The translations under genes were made by a program, and so were the position numbers. A stretch of 64,000 nucleotides of DNA from JAQWRV01 sp045564915 (lineage in GTDB: Bacteria > Pseudomonadota > Alphaproteobacteria > Rhodospirillales > Rhodospirillaceae), in assembly GCA_045564915.1 (NCBI GenBank), contig JBJLGL010000011.1, forward strand, positions 124,001 through 188,000, in the 5' to 3' direction. Under the pieces are notes generated by a model that did not search any database, was not told where the DNA came from, and saw only the letters and a list, made by a program, of their open reading frames with translations. Within the stretch, counting starts at the first letter, position 1. Every line of letters starts with the position of its first letter. Shown here piece after piece: positions 60,258-64,000 of the stretch.

Positions 60258-60453
60258 ATTATAGCGTAAAGGTCAATGAAGTTATTTCTCTTCGGCAAGG
60301 GCTAATAAAATAAAGCTCTAGTCCGTTACGTTAGGCCCTTAGCTAAAGGGGACTGGAAAATTAACCCCACGAGCAAGAGGCCAATATCTATAGGGCTTAT
60401 TTTCAAGTCAGTGTATAATCTAACGTTTATATATGTAGTTAAAGGGGGGGGGT
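60258..60453. other. Intergenic region with nested inverted repeat and poly-G tract
   Basis: AGTC (60320-60323) / GACT (60351-60354) outside CCCTT (60336-60340) / AAGGG (60346-60350) form a nested hairpin without a U-tract, possibly a weak terminator for the ABC-F gene. TTTATATATG near 60426-60436 is a -10-like AT box. The tract of nine G at 60444-60452 ends one base before the ATG of the next gene. Confidence 0.3.
60444..60452 (+). repeat. Nine-G homopolymer at the ribosome-binding site
   Basis: AAA followed by nine G runs directly into T and ATG 60454. Slippage here would change the spacing of the purine-rich ribosome-binding site and hence translation of the secreted 378-residue protein. 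It might equally be a sequencing homopolymer error. Confidence 0.6.
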
Positions 60454-61590
60454 ATGCCGTCGGAGCGATCATGCAAGTTCCGCCGTTCCTGTACGGTTCT
60501 ATGCTGTTCCTTATTCTTGCTGCTCCCTTTTAAAGGCCATGCGCAGCAACCCGCTGACAGAACTCTTGGGTTTGTGGTGCGCGACTGGTTCACTGCCATC
60601 TATAACAGCCGATTTCTCGACGAATGCCCAGAAGGTTTAGCTGTCAGCAATGACGAGTTGTGGTGGCGGGGACTATCCATAGAAGACCGAGCGCATATGA
60701 CGAAAAACGGGTTGCGTCCCAAACTTGATAGATACCCAACAGCAATGCGTCGTGGGCCTAACGGTGAAAACGTATGCCTAAACCCTACTGTTGTGACTGA
60801 CCCACCGATGCGCGTGGTTGAAGGAAAGTATTCTTATGGTGCCAATCTTGATAGCAAAATAGATGGCACCGGCACTCACAAGACCTGTCCCCATGAGAAC
60901 TTCATCCATCCCAATGGCACATTGGGAATTGATAATCAGATGTACCGACTTGTCGGTTGTGTGCTCGGCTGGCGCAAGGGTGGGCTAACGGAATTGATCG
61001 CAAATGAGAATAGAGGCACAAGCGGCCTTGGTATGATCCTTATTGAAGTCACAGGCGTTGAAGATGCTCTGGAAGATGAAGACATTACAGTGACATTCTA
61101 CCGGTCAATAGATCAGTTCGTCCTTGACGGTAACGGTGATCCTTTACCGTTTTCCAGTTATAATATTGATATGGACGGTTACAAACCACGCTATGGAGAT
61201 TCCCTTAAGGGTGCAATCCGCGAGGGTATTCTCACCACTGAACGGGGCGATGTTAGTCTGCCATTTTATGGCAATCGTACCTTCATGCATCCGGTTGTTA
61301 AGGATATGAGCCTAAGTTTAGAAATTGCTGGGGACGGCACAACCGCCAGTGGGACTGTTACCGGATATTACAATACAGAAGCATTTCTCCATTATATCGG
61401 AGGTATGGTAGGCCATACTTCATCAGCTGCAGATTGTCCTGCCATGTATAGGGCTGCACATGAGTTAGCCGACGGTTATCCTGACCCGGAAACTGGACAA
61501 TGCACTCACCTCTCGACAGCTTTTGAAATTGGTGCCTATGCAGCATTCATTATTCACCCCAAAGACAGCACCCGACAGATTATGAGGTGA
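60454..61590 (+). CDS. Secreted protein of unknown function
   Basis: 378 residues. A signal peptide (CTVLCCSLFLLLPFKGHA, cleavage after GHA-QQ) leads a mature protein with about six cysteines (DECPEG, NVCLNP, KTCPHEN, VGCVLG, ADCPAM, GQCTHLS), compatible with disulfides in the periplasm. No CxxCH haem motif and no membrane helix. Repeated Trp/Gly/His/Tyr content and DGNGDPLPFSSYNIDMDG suggest a beta-rich binding or enzyme domain. It precedes the triple-repeat secreted protein: its stop overlaps the GTG at 61587, with the ATG 61596 five bp after. The two are co-transcribed and probably act together. Confidence 0.7.
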   Translation: MPSERSCKFRRSCTVLCCSLFLLLPFKGHAQQPADRTLGFVVRDWFTAIYNSRFLDECPEGLAVSNDELWWRGLSIEDRAHMTKNGLRPKLDRYPTAMRRGPNGENVCLNPTVVTDPPMRVVEGKYSYGANLDSKIDGTGTHKTCPHENFIHPNGTLGIDNQMYRLVGCVLGWRKGGLTELIANENRGTSGLGMILIEVTGVEDALEDEDITVTFYRSIDQFVLDGNGDPLPFSSYNIDMDGYKPRYGDSLKGAIREGILTTERGDVSLPFYGNRTFMHPVVKDMSLSLEIAGDGTTASGTVTGYYNTEAFLHYIGGMVGHTSSAADCPAMYRAAHELADGYPDPETGQCTHLSTAFEIGAYAAFIIHPKDSTRQIMR

Positions 61591-61595
61591 TTAGG

Positions 61596-62696
61596 ATGCA
61601 ATTCAGTGTTAGCGCTGCATTCGCCTTGATTTGTATAACAACAACTTTGGCGCAAGAAGCTTCTGTGCCAGCGGATATACAGCTATCTGCTCGTGGGCAC
61701 GGATGGATCCTAAGTAATTCCACGGGCATGACTCTCTATACTTATACAAAAGATCCTATTGGCGGGCCCTCCCATTGCAATGGTGAGTGTGCCGATATCT
61801 GGAAGCCGTTAGAAGTTGAAAGTAACGGCGAGGTGGACGGTGATTGGTCAACGAATGTCCGGGACGATGACAAACGCCAATGGTCCTTTCGTGGAAAACC
61901 GCTCTATACATATAGCCGCGATACTACTCCAGGCGACATGAATGGAGACGAGTATCAGCGCCAGTGGTACGCAGCGTTGAAGCCAATACAACTGCCACCA
62001 GGATTCAATACAATTAAAACTAAATACGGATATTTGCTTGCAGACCAAAGGTATATGACACTTTACACAAACAGCACCGATACACCGTTTGCGTCTAGTT
62101 GTAATGTCGACTGCGCAAAAACCTGGCAGCCTGCTGAAGCCTGGTGGCGTGCGCGGACAAACTTACCTGATTGGTCTTTAATTGATCGCCGGGATGGCAA
62201 CAAGCAATGGGCCTATAAAAGGCAGCCACTCTATCGTTATGCGGGCGATTTCCAATCAGGGGAAATCACAGGTGATGGTGTTGATAACTTTATTGCTGTT
62301 GTACTCGAACCACCGCCAGCTTTGCCGGGATGGATTACCATGCAGCATTCGGATGCTGGTCTGCTCCTGGCAGATTCTGCTGGCAATACTCTATATGCCT
62401 ATGACCTGCCGGAGAATCGTGCTTTCGGCACCCCATTCGACATAGGAACAAGCCGTGATATGGCTACACCACATTTATGGAGCCCAATCTACGGAGAGAG
62501 CTCTACCAACTCTATTGGCCACTGGTCTGTCCAGGATATAGGAGATGGCCGTTATCAGTGGGCATACAAAGGATTAAGGATTTTTGTCTATAAGGGGGAC
62601 AAGGAGCCGGGCGATCTTAATGGCCAGCGAGGTACAGATCGCTACTGGCGTACCATCATGCAAAATGGTGAAGACATGGCCGGAGCAGGAAGATAG
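61596..62696 (+). CDS. Secreted protein with three Lipoprotein_15 (COG4315-type) repeats
   Basis: 366 residues from ATG 61596 (GAGGT at 61585-61588; an in-frame GTG at 61587 overlaps the previous stop). Signal MQFSVSAAFALICITTTLA, no lipobox. Three repeats (about 30-125, 140-235 and 245-355) share TLYTY/TLYTN/TLYAY, the SHCNGECADIWKPL cysteine motif (the third lacks the cysteine pair), and QWSFRGKPLYTYSRD/QWAYKRQPLYRY/QWAYKGLRIFVY, each ending in DLNG or DMNGD. Single-repeat homologues are small secreted or lipoproteins of unknown role; some are near metal or haem proteins. Threefold duplication is notable. Confidence 0.82.
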   Translation: MQFSVSAAFALICITTTLAQEASVPADIQLSARGHGWILSNSTGMTLYTYTKDPIGGPSHCNGECADIWKPLEVESNGEVDGDWSTNVRDDDKRQWSFRGKPLYTYSRDTTPGDMNGDEYQRQWYAALKPIQLPPGFNTIKTKYGYLLADQRYMTLYTNSTDTPFASSCNVDCAKTWQPAEAWWRARTNLPDWSLIDRRDGNKQWAYKRQPLYRYAGDFQSGEITGDGVDNFIAVVLEPPPALPGWITMQHSDAGLLLADSAGNTLYAYDLPENRAFGTPFDIGTSRDMATPHLWSPIYGESSTNSIGHWSVQDIGDGRYQWAYKGLRIFVYKGDKEPGDLNGQRGTDRYWRTIMQNGEDMAGAGR

Positions 62697-62734
62697 CAAG
62701 GGCACATGCCTCAACTGCAGATATGCGCAAAAAT

Positions 62735-62766
62735 GAACCGCCCGGCCAGTGCAGGCCGGGCGGTTC
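62735..62766 (-). terminator. Rho-independent terminator of the methyltransferase gene
   Basis: A perfect 13-bp GC-rich stem, 62735-62747 paired with 62754-62766, and a 6-nt loop (AGTGCA). On the minus strand it is followed by ATTTTTGC, a U-rich tract, and sits 24 bp past the stop of the minus-strand methyltransferase, the classical layout. In the plus direction there is no U-tract, but the hairpin may also help end the 60.4-62.7 kb transcript. Confidence 0.88.
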
Positions 62767-62790
62767 CAATCAACCAGTAAGAGGTAACTA

Positions 62791-64000
62791 TTATGTAGGT
62801 TTAATTCCCATAATGTTGCGAACGCGCCGCCGGTTGCTATAGGGGTTCATGTTCATGCTGCGATAGGTCTCTTTGGCTTCGTCCCTATTCAGCAACATGC
62901 CGGCACGACGGATCTCACCTTCAAAGTCCGCATTTTGGTAGTCGTAAAGCCAGGGCTCATGGTTCCATCTATAGGTCATCCAATCACGAATTCTCCGCCA
63001 GGCCCTACGATCCTGTGCTTTGCGGGAAGGATTGGTATAGAAGTCAACCGGATAGTACACCCCACCAGGCCGCAGGACACGCGACGTCTCTTGTATAATT
63101 TTGTATGTGGCGTCCTCGGGAACTTCGTGATGAAGTATGTAAGACGTAACTATATCGAAATACCCATCAGGAAAGCCTGTATCTTCGGCCAATGCATGAC
63201 GAAAGTTAACGTCGACACCCATATCGACAGCCCTCATATGTGCATAGCGAACCATAGGTGCACCAACGTCGATGCCCCAAACCTCCGCATCCGGATAACG
63301 TTGTTTTAGAGCTACAGCTTGCTGGCCACAGCTGCAACCGGCGTCGAGGATACGTTTCACCTTGCCGTCTGCTGGAAGGGGAATAGATCTAGCCAAATTT
63401 CTATGCAACTCATCCTGATAGTTACGGCCATTATAAAAGTTGTTTGTGCCGTAGTGATAAATGTGTCCAGCAAACGGATCACCAGTATACCCACCTGGCT
63501 GCATATGGATTTCATGTTTGCTGTATTCTGGCTCTATACCCGGGTTAAGCTCCAGAATACCTGGCCCCGCTTTATCCGTAGCCTCCATTTCGGACATGTA
63601 GGCATCAAAGTTTCCATGGAACTCATCGTAAAGCTGGGACCACATGTGTTTTTGGAGACGTTGCCAGCTATGATTGCGAAACGCGATGACAGGATCATCT
63701 TTAAGCATTTCAATGGCAGTTTCTTGAGCTACTTCATCTTCAGGGCCGTAGCCATTAGCTTCTAAGATCTGAATGGCCCGCTTTTCCGCAGCTGCTGTGA
63801 GTTCGCCATTGATCCACATACGAGTGCTGGTGCTCATCTCATCGTAGCTTTCCAGATCCAGCGTTGGCAAACGCTCGAGAATTCCATCAGTCCCGCGTGG
63901 CTCCACATCAAGTCCTGCGATCTTGGCAAGTGCCGCGGTTGAAGGCCCTGCCACCAGAAAGCCAGCAGCGCCCGCTGCGCCGAGGGCCGTTCGCCTGTCA
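62791..64000 (-). CDS. Class I SAM methyltransferase, same long family (copy 3), with Tat-like N-terminus; 5' truncated
   Basis: The frame stays open to the right edge, so the real start lies beyond 64000. The GTG at 63954 would give 387 residues, but upstream in-frame codons read DRRTALGAAGAAGFLVAGP, a twin-arginine-like motif (RRTAL) followed by a weakly hydrophobic Ala/Gly stretch. Methyltransferase features: motif I ILDAGCSCGQQAV, GIDVGAPMVRYAHMRA, FPDGYFDIVTSYILHHE and LRPGGVYYPVDF. It shares EIHMQPGGY and AGHIYHYGTNNF with the PGG region of copies 1 and 2. A Tat signal on a SAM enzyme is odd; it may instead be an inner-membrane anchor. Ends at a strong terminator. Confidence 0.82.
   Translation of the reverse strand, partial: DRRTALGAAGAAGFLVAGPSTAALAKIAGLDVEPRGTDGILERLPTLDLESYDEMSTSTRMWINGELTAAAEKRAIQILEANGYGPEDEVAQETAIEMLKDDPVIAFRNHSWQRLQKHMWSQLYDEFHGNFDAYMSEMEATDKAGPGILELNPGIEPEYSKHEIHMQPGGYTGDPFAGHIYHYGTNNFYNGRNYQDELHRNLARSIPLPADGKVKRILDAGCSCGQQAVALKQRYPDAEVWGIDVGAPMVRYAHMRAVDMGVDVNFRHALAEDTGFPDGYFDIVTSYILHHEVPEDATYKIIQETSRVLRPGGVYYPVDFYTNPSRKAQDRRAWRRIRDWMTYRWNHEPWLYDYQNADFEGEIRRAGMLLNRDEAKETYRSMNMNPYSNRRRVRNIMGIKPT

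Noticed and set aside
1..64000. CRISPR array, insertion sequence, integrase or prophage
   Set aside because: No spaced direct repeats, transposase, integrase or phage structural gene found in the listed proteins.

Overview
The window is a gene-dense bacterial chromosome segment of about 56 protein genes, without rRNA, tRNA, phage, IS or CRISPR signals. Short intergenic gaps, Shine-Dalgarno-like starts, an HAE-type RND pump with adaptor, several TRAP-type binding proteins, an NSS sodium symporter, GST and CoA-dependent catabolic enzymes suggest a Gram-negative, probably marine, proteobacterium. The ABC-F protein and the TRAP-rich content lean towards Alphaproteobacteria, but I cannot fix the class from sequence alone.

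Layout. 1-3 kb (+): a VOC protein tail, a two-domain VOC protein and a two-domain nitrilase-like hydrolase. 3-10 kb (-): a likely six-gene unit encoding a PHBH-type FAD monooxygenase, a SAM methyltransferase, a small partner-like protein, a bicupin, a tandem alpha/beta-hydrolase and a VAO-type FAD oxidase. 10-12.6 kb (+): a cyclopropane-fatty-acyl synthase-like enzyme and an enoyl-CoA hydratase-family protein. 12.6-19 kb (-): a TRAP binding protein, an RND permease, its adaptor and another VOC didomain protein. 19-22 kb (+): an APH-fold kinase, a 2OG-Fe(II)-oxygenase-like protein and a sulfotransferase-like protein. 22-24 kb (-): a D-2-hydroxyacid dehydrogenase with a signal-like N-terminus and an unknown protein. 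24.3-26.5 kb: an AT-rich island with an unknown helical protein and a PhnZ-like HD protein. 26-34.5 kb (-): amidase, CoA ligase, acyl-CoA dehydrogenase, MaoC hydratase, NodB-fold deacetylase, SDR and a membrane protein, interrupted by a + strand YcnI-like copper protein. 35-37 kb (+): Sel1-type protein, CurA-like reductase, DUF1330. 37-40 kb (-): a complete TRAP transporter. 41-48 kb: GST, isochorismatase-like, FkbM methyltransferase, EamA exporter, two more orphan TRAP binding proteins, and a second methyltransferase with a second copy of the small partner. 47.8-52 kb (+): a three-gene operon (zinc alcohol dehydrogenase, M24 peptidase-like, ThDP enzyme) with a good promoter. 52-56 kb (-): NSS transporter, glycosyltransferase-like, GPH-type MFS. 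56-64 kb: amidohydrolase, small unknown, ABC-F ATPase, two secreted proteins, and a third, apparently Tat-signal-bearing, member of the same methyltransferase family running off the window.

The overall picture is a scavenging and catabolic region: uptake of organic acids and amines, hydrolysis of amides and nitrile-like bonds, oxidation by flavin and zinc enzymes, CoA activation and beta-oxidation-like steps. The most distinctive content is (i) three members of one unusual long methyltransferase family, two of them next to paralogous ~105-120 residue acidic proteins, (ii) four paralogous DctP proteins for one DctQM pair, and (iii) several multi-domain proteins whose canonical catalytic residues are missing from one or all domains. 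No recognisable transcription regulator is encoded in the 64 kb.
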